NCBI RefSeq assembly: GCF_001625195.1
Contig: NC_054389.1
Location: 7,498,520 to 7,562,519 of the forward strand
Direction of reading: 5' to 3'
Source: Drechmeria coniospora
Lineage: Eukaryota; Ascomycota; Sordariomycetes; Hypocreales; Ophiocordycipitaceae
Length of the DNA stretch: 64,000 nucleotides
Under the pieces are notes generated by a model. That model was not told the origin of the DNA. It saw only the letters and a list, made by a program, of their open reading frames with translations, and ran no database searches. The translations under genes were made by a program, and so were the position numbers. Positions 11,401-22,729 of the stretch are shown piece after piece (positions within the stretch are counted from its first letter, which is position 1; each line of letters begins with the position of its first letter).

Positions 11401-14400
11401 CTCTTCTCATGACGGCTGGCATTACTGGTTGGGTCGGCAGCACAGGCGCGTACTATCTTGCCCATTATGCTTACGACAATATGACGACCTTTCACGTACA
11501 GCGTCTTTCAGGAGGTTTCGTCCTGACGATCGTCGTTGCTATAGGCGGTTTTGTCACCTTTACGGTACAAACATCGGCGGCTGTTGGCTTCGTATTCGTT
11601 GCATTCCTCATCGTCATCACCACCTACTTGAATTTGCTTGGCGTCATGGCCACCATGCATCAGCACGGGAGCCCCATGACTTCTGGTCGCACAGTACTAT
11701 GGAGAACCATACCCGTGTTGCTCCTGTCGCCCATTATCTCGACGTTTGTCAACAGTCATGACCTCGAAATCTATCTCCCTATCACATACTCGACGATTCT
11801 GCTCCTACTATATCAGTACCGTCGTCTTTGTCACGAGTGGGCGGGCTGGATGAAAATGATACCAGAGGTGTCCGAGAAAGAAATCAACATGTGGTACACT
11901 TCTAGTCGAGAGCTGGAAGAGAATGATGGAGATGCGGAAAAGACAGATGGTGATTCCAAGGTTGCTCAGGCTGCTCTCCGCATGGCCGTTTCTTCCTATT
12001 CTCAGCGTAGCCGAGATGCCGTGTCGTCAGGCCTCCTCAAGGACGAGTTTGTCAGTCGCATCGCCGATGGCATGCCCTACATCGATTGGCTCTTTAAGAA
12101 GACAAACCCCGATGGCAACATGCCCGAAGTTTTCAGCAGCGCCTGGTTCACACAGCTAGGCGAAGCTAAGAAGCAACAGCAGCAATTGTCTCGAGGCCTC
12201 AAGGAGCACAACATCATGTTGCTTTTCCGTAACGCTCGATATGACATGGGGCAAAACCTTGGCCTTTTCCTCGTCGCCCTCATGGATCGCTGGGTCAGCA
12301 TCGCGATGAGCGCGAGGGAGCCACACCGCAGCATATACACCGATTCTCGCGCTCGTTATGGCATTTGCTTCTGCATCCTATACTTTTGCTTCGCCGTCAT
12401 GATGCTTGATGTCATCCTTCAAGACTACTGGACTCTCCGCTTCGTTCTTTCCAAGGAGAAGCTCATAGACTATCGGCACGCGCGAGCGGTGGCGAGAGAC
12501 TGGGAAAGCATGCGACGGAGGACGCTTGTCTCGGCCCTGGCCAGGCTTCTCGGGCACATCACCTTCATTTTTGGCATCACCACCATCTTGCTATGGGCTT
12601 TTGTGGAGAGTGCGGAAACAACGATTCTGTACTACTTGTACATACTCGGATACACGAGCGTCATCGTCTTTCAGTTCAACCGCTGCTTCACCACCAACAT
12701 CCCCGTTCACGTCACCATCATCTTCGCTTCGGCTGTCGTTGGCTTCCTTGCCGGATGCGCGCTGCACGCAATTCCCGCCACTGCCGGCTGGCTCTACTCG
12801 GACGTTGTAGCCCAAAACATTGCTGCCGTTTCTGCTGCATTGGGAACGCTCATGTGGTCCTGGAAGGATTGGACCGCACCTGGAGCCGAGTCTGCTCCCC
12901 TTTTCGCCGTCGCACCGAAACGCGATATTTGGCTCCAGCGAAATCTCCGAGCAGCATCCGATGTTGAATCCAAGGTCATGGTGGGAAAGGCCCAGAAAGT
13001 TGTCGGCCCCGTGACGAAGTTCGAGGACCAGTCCGTGATGAGCCAAAAGATAACCCAGCTTCTGCATCGTAGCCTCAAGACGCAGAATAGAATGGTGAAA
13101 ACAACCCCCTGGTCCATCGGCATCATCCGGACGGCCATCCGGAGATGGGAACAAGGACGGATCAAGATCACCGTGGTCAGCCAGGAGAAGTTTACCAAGG
13201 CTGGCTTGCGAGATATCTGCTCGTTTAGCCAGGTCGATGGGGAAGTTGTCAAGGTTGTCGCCGGATTTCTTCGAGAGGCAGAACTGCGTCTGCCGTCATG
13301 GAAGTCCCAGCTGGCCACCATGTTGGCCGAATCATTGCTATACCACGTTGCCCGAGTCGACGGCATGTTGTCGCATTCCCAGGCTGTCCAAGCGGAGCAC
13401 TTCATCCACCGAAGCGCAATTATGTCGAAACGCATAGAGCTGGAGCTTGCGACGGCTGATTTTAGCAACCTATCACGATTCGTTCGTAAAAGCAACGCCG
13501 AAATCATGCGGCATTTGTGTCTTGACGTCGATGTCGATTCCGGCTGGGAGACGCTCCCTCTCGGCGCGAGGGAGGCCATCTTTGCACGGATCACAGGTCA
13601 CAACGTTGCCTTATCTGAGGATCTTTGCAGATGGCTTTCAGACCGAGAGCTTGACATGCAGACGCTCGACTTCCACCTGCAGCTGACGCTCGCCATCTAT
13701 TGCAAGTCGGATGAGCGATACAAGACGGCTGTCTACCTGTCTCGAAATAGCAACCCGACCGCCCTGGCCACTGTGCCGGAACTGAGACCCGTCCGGCTTA
13801 CCACTGGTCGTCTGGGCTTTTCCCGCCTGTTCCTCCGTTGCGTGGAGACAGTTCCGCTCGCCTTTGTCAAATGGGTGGCCGTCATATCGGGTGGCGGTGC
13901 GGATATCGAACGGGAGCTCTCGTATTCCTTGCGAAACTTTTACTTCCGTCGCTTGATTCTCTACTTCACTCTCAGTGTGTGGAAAGCTTGCTGGCTGATG
14001 AAGAATTTCTGGGTTTCCTTGCTGCTCGTCTATCACCGCCCAGCCCTCGTCAACATCACTCGGCTCGCTCGAAAAGGGGCTCGCCGGGTGATTAAAAAGA
14101 ACTGCATCACCGCCGAGCTCCGCGACAAAACCATCACTGGATTTGCCATTGAGGGCGGTGATGAAGACGGAGGTATGGTTCTAGAAGCCTTTGAAGGAGC
14201 CCTCCTGCAGCAGCCGTCGCAGGAGAAGAAGCCCATCTTCAAGGCAACGTACGATATGAACCTGAGGCTCACGTCCAGACTCGACAGCGACGGAAACACT
14301 TCGACTTATCAATACACCCCGGGTTCCAGGAGCAGATGGCCTGTTTCTAAAGAGATAGTAGACTCCACCTGCCGAACGATAAGCTTTTACGACAAGTATG

Positions 14401-17400
14401 GACGCACCCTACACGGCGTAACCTCGCCCGGGTCGGCCGCCTACGCCTTTCACTACCATTACAAGACGGCGCCGAAGGGAAGCCCGGATCTTCTCCGTGC
14501 TGACTTCAAGCCTCTGAGCGCAGCATCAAGCGACAGGCTTTCAGTCTTCTGGGGCATGCCGTCAGGGGGGGACGGGTCCAAGGCTGAGGCCTATGATTGG
14601 TCTCCGTCCGAAAAGATTCGCCGCATAGTCCGCGTGGTCGATGGCAAGAAGTTTGTGACAGAGATTGAATATCACCACCGTCGAGACCCTGTAGTCACGA
14701 CGATACTTGAAGGAGCAGATGACGGCCAGAAGACTGCAATTTCGCATCCGCCCCGCGTCTTCCCCGAGGAGGAGACTCTCCTTAAACGACCGGGAAATCT
14801 CATGTTCGAACTTGACGATATCCTCATCCACCATGGACTCCTTCAAGTCAAACGCATGAGGCACGCCGCCAAGAGTAGACGATCCGTCATTCCCCACTGG
14901 ACAGCTCTACCCATGTGGGGGAGCCGAGTATACAGGCCCGTTCCGACCTGGCACATTCGGACAGCCCTCTGGCGAGGTTGGCTCGGCTGCGAACTCGACG
15001 CCGTATCGGCTTGCTGGCTCGATGAGCTCATCTTACGAGAAGAGCCTCTGCTTCGCACCTACTGGCGCGCTCGTGACATTGGAGATGTCGAAGCTGCCCG
15101 GCAGGCCCTCAACGGCGGTATCGACCAGATCGTCTCAGCCATCGATCTCGAGACCGAAGTCTCCGAGCTCTGTCTCCTCCCTATTCGAACAGCCGATCTC
15201 TACGCCATGGGTCTCGGAAAGGATGCTACCCAGGTAACGAATCGTCCACAAGACTGTTACCGCGACACCGGGGATCGCATATCCGTCATCGTCAACGACA
15301 TCGGTTGTTGGCCTGAAGCCCCTGGCGGAGTCTCAAATTGCCGGAGGGATCTTGTCAACGGGCACAGCACAATTAGGAACCACGTTCTCGCAGAGTGTGC
15401 TAATGAGTATGGCATCCCACGCTTTCAAGTTGAGAGAAATGTCCAATCCCTCAAGCTGCTCCCCCTTTGGGGTCTCGACGGCAAAGATGCCCATCACGGC
15501 CTCATCGACAACATCCTTCAGTCGCAGGTGGACGAGAAGATGCACGACACGGAGACCCAGCGAGACATTGCGGGCGTCTTCGTCCCCTTGCTGAAAGACT
15601 ATGTCAAGGGTGCCCGCACAAAGCGCTACTCGCGCGCCGACCTCGTAAAGTACACCAATGTGATGCTTTCCATCGCCAAATACTACGAGCACAAAGACTA
15701 CAACCGAACTTGGAACTCCAAGGAGGTCGAGGACGCCTGGGCCGAGGCTTGGCTGATGCCATACAACGACGCCAACATCAACGACCCTGGAGACTACTTT
15801 GACATCCAGAGGCCCAGCTTCTACGACTTTCGCGAGGCCATGGGCATCTACATGGCATATTTCTTCATCTTTTCCGTCCAGGTGCCGGATGAGTGCCCCA
15901 GGGTCTTTCAGAGCACGCACCACGGCATCAGCAGCTTGTTTGGCATGATCCTCAAGTATCGCCGCGGCGTTACCTTTGGCATCTGGGACCACGCCATCCT
16001 GTGGCGCGAGTCATGTCTCAACATTAGTCCTGCGCAGTGCGAGCTACCCATTTCCGTACAGATGATGCTGCTGTCCGGCATCCGTATGGCCACACGCCTG
16101 GCATACTTCCATGCCGACGTCGTCACGCCGTGCACCTCCTTATTCAACCCGTACGTGCCCCCCCTTTCCACTCTGTTCTCCTTCCCTGTCCACAGCTCCG
16201 ATGTCCCCCCTGCTGTTTTCTGCTTTCCATATTTCTCATGCCCTCCGATAACTTCCTTTAGCTAACAGGCGGTCCTAGAATGTGGGAGACGGAGCTCGGT
16301 AGCGACAGGGGCCAGCTTTGCAACCGAAATCACTTCCGTCGCAAGATCGAACCAATCGTCAACGGCATCAGCAACATGGACTCGTTCACGCCAGTCGACA
16401 GGGTTCGCACGGACAAACCAACCGTTGTCATGCTGTCCAACATCCAGTTCATCAAGGGCATCAAGACCGCCATCCTGGCTGCCGACGTCATCGTCAACAG
16501 GTACGGTTTCCGGGACTACAAGCTCATGGTGTACGGCGCCAAGGACCGTCAGCCGTCATACGCTCTTGAGATGGACAAACTCATCGTCAAGTGTGGCCTG
16601 TCCGATAACGTGATTCTAGCCGGCTTCGGCAAGCCAAAGGAGGTGCTCAAGGACGCATGGCTCTTCATGAACTCGTCCGTCTCCGAGGGCCTTCCACTTG
16701 CCATCGGAGAGGCCGCCCTTGCTGGTGTTCCCATCGTCGCTACGGAGGTCGGCGCGACCGCATTGGTCATGACGGACCCTGAAGATCAGGAACAGCGATA
16801 CGGCGAGGTCGTAGCGCCTAATGATCCCGTAGCACTTGCGAGAGCCCAGCTCAATATCCTCTGCATGGTCGGCCCGTGGACAAAGTTCACAACCGAAAGC
16901 AAGAGCGCGACGCCTCTGTCACTGCCAGACGACATCACACCCGACGACGTTGAGTGGCTCTCTCGCCGCATGCACGAGAGGAGCAAGGACAGACGTAAAC
17001 TCGGGCTTCGCTCGCGAGAAGTGGTCCTCCACAGCTTCCACGGAAATCGTTACCTGAGGGAGCACGAGCAGATGTACTGGATCCAGTGGCACATGTCAAA
17101 GATGCGAGCCGACATTGCCCTCATGACATCGTCCAATAATGACTTCAAATTTTCTTCACCGCCACCCCTGAGATACACTGAGGAGGCGCCAAACGAAGAG
17201 GACATTGACGACGTGAGCGAAGCTGCCGAGGCAGCACGATACGCCGAGGAGGAAACCCTCCTAAGGTCGGCCGTCTTGCTACCAGGGGCTCAGCACGACC
17301 TCGAATCGCAACTCGGCGAAAAGGAGGGCCGCTTCTCCCGCTTGTCCAAAATGCTGCGGGAGCCAAAGCGCATCGATATCGACATTGATTCTGCGTCATT

Positions 17401-17446
17401 CATAGAGTCCGGAAGGTCTAGCCGATTCAGCAACTGGCAGGGTTAA
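8472..17446 (+). CDS. gtb3: Giant multi-pass GT4 glycosyltransferase (GAG synthase-like)
   Basis: My model has four exons: 8472-8701, 8798-9653, 9708-16150 and 16279-17446, which close exactly in frame at 2898 aa. The exon 3 acceptor could instead be 9716, three codons later. Residues 45-63 form a membrane helix. A soluble region follows, then two helix clusters at about residues 880-1065 and 1240-1415, then a large soluble part. From about residue 2215 the chain resembles the PelF-type GT4 layout: an N-terminal half with VNDIGCWPEAPGGVSNCR and GIWDHAILWRE, then IEPIVNGIS, MLSNIQFIKGIKT and the nucleotide-sugar motif SEGLPLAIGEAALAG. The last intron carries a good branch site (GCTAAC) before TAG. 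It would polymerise GalNAc/Gal and may help export the chain. The C-terminal tail is acidic. Confidence 0.87.
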
Positions 17447-18131
17447 TTTTTCGTAGTCATTCATTGAGGGGATATTTTTTCTTGACGTCCGCAGCGGCGT
17501 CCACAGTGGCGTGGGTATGGAAGATGAAGCTGCCGACAAGCTTAACAATGAGCACAAAAACACTCGCATTGCAGTAACTTTTTTTTTGTAAACCACACGA
17601 CGCCTAATCTAAGTTTCAAAGTATTTCTTACTATTTCTTACTTCTTTAAAAAAACGAATACATTCTTTGTAAAGCTTGACTCAATATGACCTCGATAACA
17701 ACCTCACTTCGACATGTTCAAATCTGCCAGTGCATAGTCCCAACTCACCATCAGCGGCATTGAGCTACATGTCAACTCACAAGGTATTAGAATTCATTTC
17801 CTCTTCTCAATACTAAGATTTTCCTGGCCCGATTTTCCCCTTGTCGTGCTTGAGAAATGGAGATACGTTTCTCTTCAGTGGCGGGGTTTCCGGTGCTGCT
17901 GCAATGCCAGAGCATAATTCCAGCTTCAGTAACACGTAAACAGGGAAGCGCCACGATGCTATTAACTCCCTCACTGGGTTAGCATTGAATTTGTGTGAAT
18001 TTTTGATTTTCATGGATGCGAACCATGATCCATCAAACTAAAGAAAAGGATTTTCCCATCTTGGCACATCTGTTCCTGCGTATTGTGATCCCGAATTATT
18101 ACTGTATTGCCCATCACGATTGAATATCACA
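17447..18131. other. Intergenic spacer, gtb3-like to GH95
   Basis: AT-rich relative to its flanks. It holds the 3' end of the glycosyltransferase transcript and the promoter side of the GH95 gene. No gene or RNA is supportable. Confidence 0.5.
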
Positions 18132-20760
18132 ATGGATTCTGTTTCACTCCGTTATTTTTTTCAGGCCCTTTTCCTGCTGTGTCATTCATACAGCATCAAC
18201 GCAAAAACGATGTGGTCATCAACACCGGCGATCTTTGGCGGTGGCAATACGGGATACCCAGTTGGAAATGGAATGCTTGGGGGTACGTCACATCTTTCAC
18301 GGACTTGGAGGTGTGTGCTGAAATGTCATAGCCATGCAGTTTGGCAACCCAGGCAAGGAACAGATTCTGCTGAACGTCGATTCAATGTGGTCTGGTGGTG
18401 TGAAACAATTTCCGGTATGTCTAGCTTGCACGTATGTGCCTCCAATTCTGACAGGGCTGGAGGAATATCGCGGAGGCAATCCCACTTCAAACATGTCAGA
18501 GATCCTCGCCGAGCTTCGCGAAAAGATCTTCCTGGACGGAACAGGCAGTATGTTGAGCTCACCACCGCTCCACGCCCTGCTTCAATGCTGACTAGACTGT
18601 TGCCACAGACGCGTCCCAAATGGCGGGTAGCAGTGAGGGATTTGGAGAATATCGTATTCTGGGCAATTTTAGCATCAATATCGATCATCCTGGCAAATTT
18701 GATGACTACAAGCGGAGCCTCGACCTCGAAACGGGCACTTATAGGACCAGCTACCGAGTCGACGACAGCAACTATAATACCTTGTTATTCTGCTCACACC
18801 CATCTCGTGTGTGCGTCTACCGCGTGAGCTCGACAAAACCACTGCCAAATGTACATGTCAAGTTCAACGATGGGCTCCCAGAGTCGGAGCAAACGTCTTC
18901 GAGCTGCGGTACCCAGTACAGTTATCTTGACGGCGTGATGAAACCGGGACAGTTGCGAGGGATGCAATTCAGTGCCTTTGCGAGAGTTGCCGGGACCCAT
19001 GCAAGGCCATGTCGCTGTTCCAAAGGAACATTGACCATTCGGGGACGGAGAAAGTACCAAACGCTGACGCTCGTTTTCAGCGCCGATACCAACTACGAGT
19101 CCAGGAAAGGCAACAAGGCTGAGAATTATCGATTTCTTGAGGGGAAATCTGCCGAGAGGGTCATCTACCATACGTATAATGCCATTCACCTGACCATGAA
19201 GAAAAGGGTTCGGGAACAGACCAAAGACTACAACGCAAATCTGAACGGATTCATCCTTGACTTGCCGGACCACAGAAACTCGTCGAAGGCGGAGACAGCC
19301 ACGCTATTTGCTCGCTACAGGGCGGAGGGAAAGGGGGATCCGTTCGTGGAAAGCCTTCTATTCGACTACTCGCGTTACCTGCTGCTCGCCTCCTCTCGAA
19401 AAAGATCTCTGCCTCCCAGTGTCCAGGGTCGATGGATAGAGCGGATGGACAGGGAGCGCGGCGCCGAATACAGTGCCAACATCCACCTTCAGGCGAACTA
19501 CTGGGTCGCGCACCAGACCGGCATGGACGACACCTTGCATGCTCTTTGGGAATTCCTGAAGAACACGCTGGCAACGAGGGGATCGGAGACAGCCAAGCTT
19601 CTCTACAATGCCAGCGGTTGGGTCGCCCACAACGAACTCAATATTTTTGGTTACACCGGCATCAAGGGCGAAGCTGAATGGAACAACTGTACGTCGGTGT
19701 CTGTCGATGGACATCCACCTATCCCTTCCCCTTTCCGCCTGTGAGGAGAAGCGTTGATAAACTGACGAGTAAACGAGATCCCATTTCTGCCGCCTGGCTC
19801 ATGCAGCACGTTTGGGACCACTTCGAGTACAGCCAGGACCGGACGTTCCTCCGGACGACGGGATACCCGCTCATGAGAGACGTCTCCAAGTTCTGGCTCT
19901 CCCAGCTGCAGGAAGATAAATACAGCAAGGACGGTAGCCTCGTGGCGAATCCGTGCACGAGCCCGGAGCATGGCCCTACGACCTTTGGCTGTGCTCACTT
20001 CCAGCAGCTGATCCATCAAATCTTGGAGACAACGCGGCGAGCGATGCGGCATGTCAAGGTTTGCGACAAAGTCTTCCAATCGAAGCTTGACACCGCCATA
20101 AGTCACCTCGACAAGGGCCTCCACCTGACCAGCCAGGGCAGCATCAAGGAATGGAAGCTGCCCGAGTCGGAGGGCCACGAGACGGACGACAAGAGCCAAC
20201 ACCTGTCTCACCTCGTCGGCTGGTTCCCGGGCTACTCCATCGCCTCGTTTCAGGACGGCTACCGGAACTCGACGATTCAGCAAGCCGTCAAGTCCAGCCT
20301 CGAATCGCGCGGAACGGGCGAGGAAAACGGCAACAGCAGCTGGGCCAAGGCATGGCGGGCGGCGTGCTGGGCGCGGCTGAACAACACGGAGCAGGCCTAC
20401 GCGCATCTTCGACGGCTCATCCAAAGCAACATTGCCGAAAACGGCCTTTCGACTTCCTCGGGACCGGATTCACCATTCCAAATGTCGGGCAACATGGCCT
20501 TGGCAGGTGCCATACTAAGCATGCTCGTCGTCGATCTCCCGCTGCCACACAGTCGAATAGGGGAGGCTCGAACGGTCGTTCTGGGGCCTGCCATTCCCTC
20601 CATGTGGGCTGGAGGCAAAGTCACAGGCTTGATGCTTCGAGGCGGTTGGAAGGTCGACTTTAGCTGGGACGCCAATGGCAAGGTAGACAAGGCAGAGCTG
20701 CACGGTAAGGGTAGGGGGGAGGTTGTGCTTGTGAACGTGGATGGAGTCATCATGAACTAG
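18132..20760 (+). CDS. Secreted GH95 alpha-L-fucosidase-like protein, divergent active site
   Basis: My model has five exons: 18132-18282, 18332-18414, 18463-18547, 18609-19688 and 19778-20760, giving 793 aa and a TAG stop. Residues 1-24 look like a signal peptide. The N-terminus has the GH95 motifs GYPVGNGMLGG and LNVDSMWSGG. The barrel has NIHLQANYW, GWVAHNELNIFG and the CTSPEH loop with the probable general-acid Glu, and the end has FQMSGNMALAG. In characterised GH95 enzymes the first motif usually reads N-x-N and the last contains an acidic residue (QIDGN/QIDAN). Here they read N-I-H and M-S-G-N, so both partners of the usual catalytic base look replaced. The second intron is the least certain: its donor GTATGT at 18415 is strong, but only the GAG acceptor at 18462 keeps the frame. 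Activity on fucosides is not assured. Confidence 0.8.
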
Positions 20761-21077
20761 CCTAGCTGGCAAGACCATCGTCCATCCTCGTTTCATCACT
20801 CTCCATTTGGTTTCGTAACTTTAATCGCTGCGAAGAAGGTGATGGGACGAATGGACGACATGCCGTACCAAATACGTCATGAGAGAGAGATACACACGAG
20901 CACGAGCCGTGACCTGACTGACGACTTGGGGGGGGGGGGGGGCTAAGTGTATGAGATGCGCGTCGAGGATGGGTAGAATGAAACGGCGTTCCCTCCAAAT
21001 TGCAAGTGGCAATGACTCGATAGTCGGCACGTCTGTTGCTGTTTCATTCGTCCATGCCATCACAGCAGCCGGCGCAG
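20761..21077. other. Convergent spacer between GH95 and O-methyltransferase
   Basis: A short 3'-to-3' spacer with a long G run near 20929-20942. No gene seen. Confidence 0.5.
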
Positions 21078-22571
21078 CTACTGACGCAAAACAAGCTCGA
21101 TGACGACCATAAAGGCCATCGGATCAGCCTTGGTGCGGACGACGTCGAAACGTGGGTCGGCGGCGGCAAATACATGCTTCCACTCGTCGATGGGGCGCTC
21201 GCGGGCGTTGAAAAGAGCCATCATGCGAACGTCCGTGGCGGTACCCATGGCCTCGATGGAGCGCGGCAGGGGCTCGGAGCTATCGGCAGCGTCGGGCTGC
21301 TTACCGACGTAGTCGATGATGAGCAGGCGTGATCCAGGCTTCATGGCCACGGCGAGGTTTCTGAGAATCTTGATGGCCTCGGCATCGGGCCAGTCGTGCA
21401 GAATCATCTTGAGCAGGTAGACGTCAGCCTGCAGGGGTTGGACATCAAAGAAGCTGTGCTCCTGGAAGCTGACGCGCGCCTTGAGCTCATCGGGCACGTT
21501 GGCGTCAAAGACAGGCTTGACCTCGGCCAGGTCCTGGACGGTGAGAGTAAGTTGCGGAAAGCGCTGGGCGAGCACGACGGCATCGTGGCCCGCGGAGCCA
21601 CCAACCTGGATGGAAGTTAGACACGGCGTTCCGGGGTCAGGGGGAGGGGGGGGGGGGGGTAATGGCAGGACAGGAATACACGGGAGAACGCACATCGACG
21701 ACGGAAATGTTGCCGGCGGCTTCCCAGTCATGGCAGTCGAGCATGACATTCTCGAGGTGGAAGATGTCCTTCAGATAGCGCATGAACTCGACAAAGTTGC
21801 GCTGGCGCCAGCCCTTGCGCTCGCCTTGGCCGTCATTTTCCAGCAGCTCCCAGGAGTTTGCGTACTTGCCGAATATGCCGCTCCGGTGGAAGAGGGCAAA
21901 GGCAGTCTCGTCCATGCTCTGGGTCAAGGCCGGCTTCCCGACCGAGTACCGACGCAGGGCCTCGGGCATGACGGTCATGGGGGGGCCGGCATCATCGAGC
22001 AGGGTCGAGACGAGGGCGCGAAGGCCGGGGTTCTTGGCTAGGGCAGCAGAACGCGAGGTGTGTCGGATGCGCGTGTTTGCCTTGCCCGCCTCCACCGGGG
22101 CGAAGAGACGCAAGGTGGTGCCGTGCTCGACGATGCGTCTGCAGACGTCGGATGGCAGGTTCGTGTGGCCGGCCAGATCGTCGTAGGATGCCGAGCCGTC
22201 GATGGGGACGGCAGTCCAAAAGTCAAAATGGTTGAGTATGTTGAGGGTCGCGGCGTCGGGCATCGACTGCAGCACGTCAGAGGCTTTCGTCGTCGCTCCG
22301 CCGCCGTGCCCTCGCAGGGGGAACGCACCGTGTGGGCATAGTTGAATATGCTCTCGCTGGGGCCTTGCGTCAGGTAGATGAGGTCCATGGCGGCGTCGAA
22401 GATGGCCTGCCGGACCATGAAGCTCTCGGCGGTGAGGCCCGTGTAGCTCGTCGGGCTGTCGGCTGCCAGGGTCGCCTCGGGGATGCTGTTGTGCTCGAGG
22501 AACTTGGCAAAGGTTTCGGTCAGGTCGGTAATTTTGGCGGCCAGGCCGCGAAGGTTTGATGGCTCGGCCAT
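21078..22571 (-). CDS. SAM-dependent O-methyltransferase (secondary-metabolite type)
   Basis: Three exons, 22571-22329, 22266-21694 and 21605-21078, all splitting between codons, give 447 aa ending in TAG. The N-terminal half is the helical dimerisation domain seen in fungal sterigmatocystin- or plant COMT-like enzymes (ILNHFDFWTAVP). The C-terminal half is a Rossmann methyltransferase: a degenerate SAM loop VGGSAGH, then VQDL, and KMILHDWPD with the His that acts as base in this family. Both introns start GTGCGT. Such enzymes methylate phenolic hydroxyls of polyketides or similar, but no polyketide synthase or other backbone gene lies in the window, so the substrate is unknown. It converges on the GH95 gene and probably has no functional link to it. 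Confidence 0.85.
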
Positions 22572-22722
22572 GCTATGCTCGTGCTTCAACGCGATGCCTC
22601 GAGGCCTGCAGACCAGTGGATGCTGATGAAGAAATGGCTGATTTCGAAGGACTGTGGAATGGCTCGAGTGGTGACGCAAAGGAGGATAATGCCGCAGGTT
22701 CTGGTTCTCGTATTCTCACCGT

Positions 22723-22729
22723 CTTTATA
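22723..22729 (-). promoter_or_regulatory. TATA-like box of the O-methyltransferase gene
   Basis: The minus strand reads CTATAAAGAC about 150 bp upstream of the ATG at 22571, a usual distance for TATA-driven fungal genes. Confidence 0.45.

Noticed and set aside
8472..17446. Non-ribosomal peptide synthetase or polyketide synthase as explanation of the giant gene
   Set aside because: No adenylation, condensation, ketosynthase or carrier motifs; membrane helices and GT4 motifs explain it.
18398..18454. Alternative second intron of the GH95 gene with donor GTGTGA and acceptor CAG at 18454
   Set aside because: It also keeps the frame, but the donor is poor and the linker after WSGG becomes too short; the GTATGT donor at 18415 with the GAG acceptor at 18462 fits the family spacing better.
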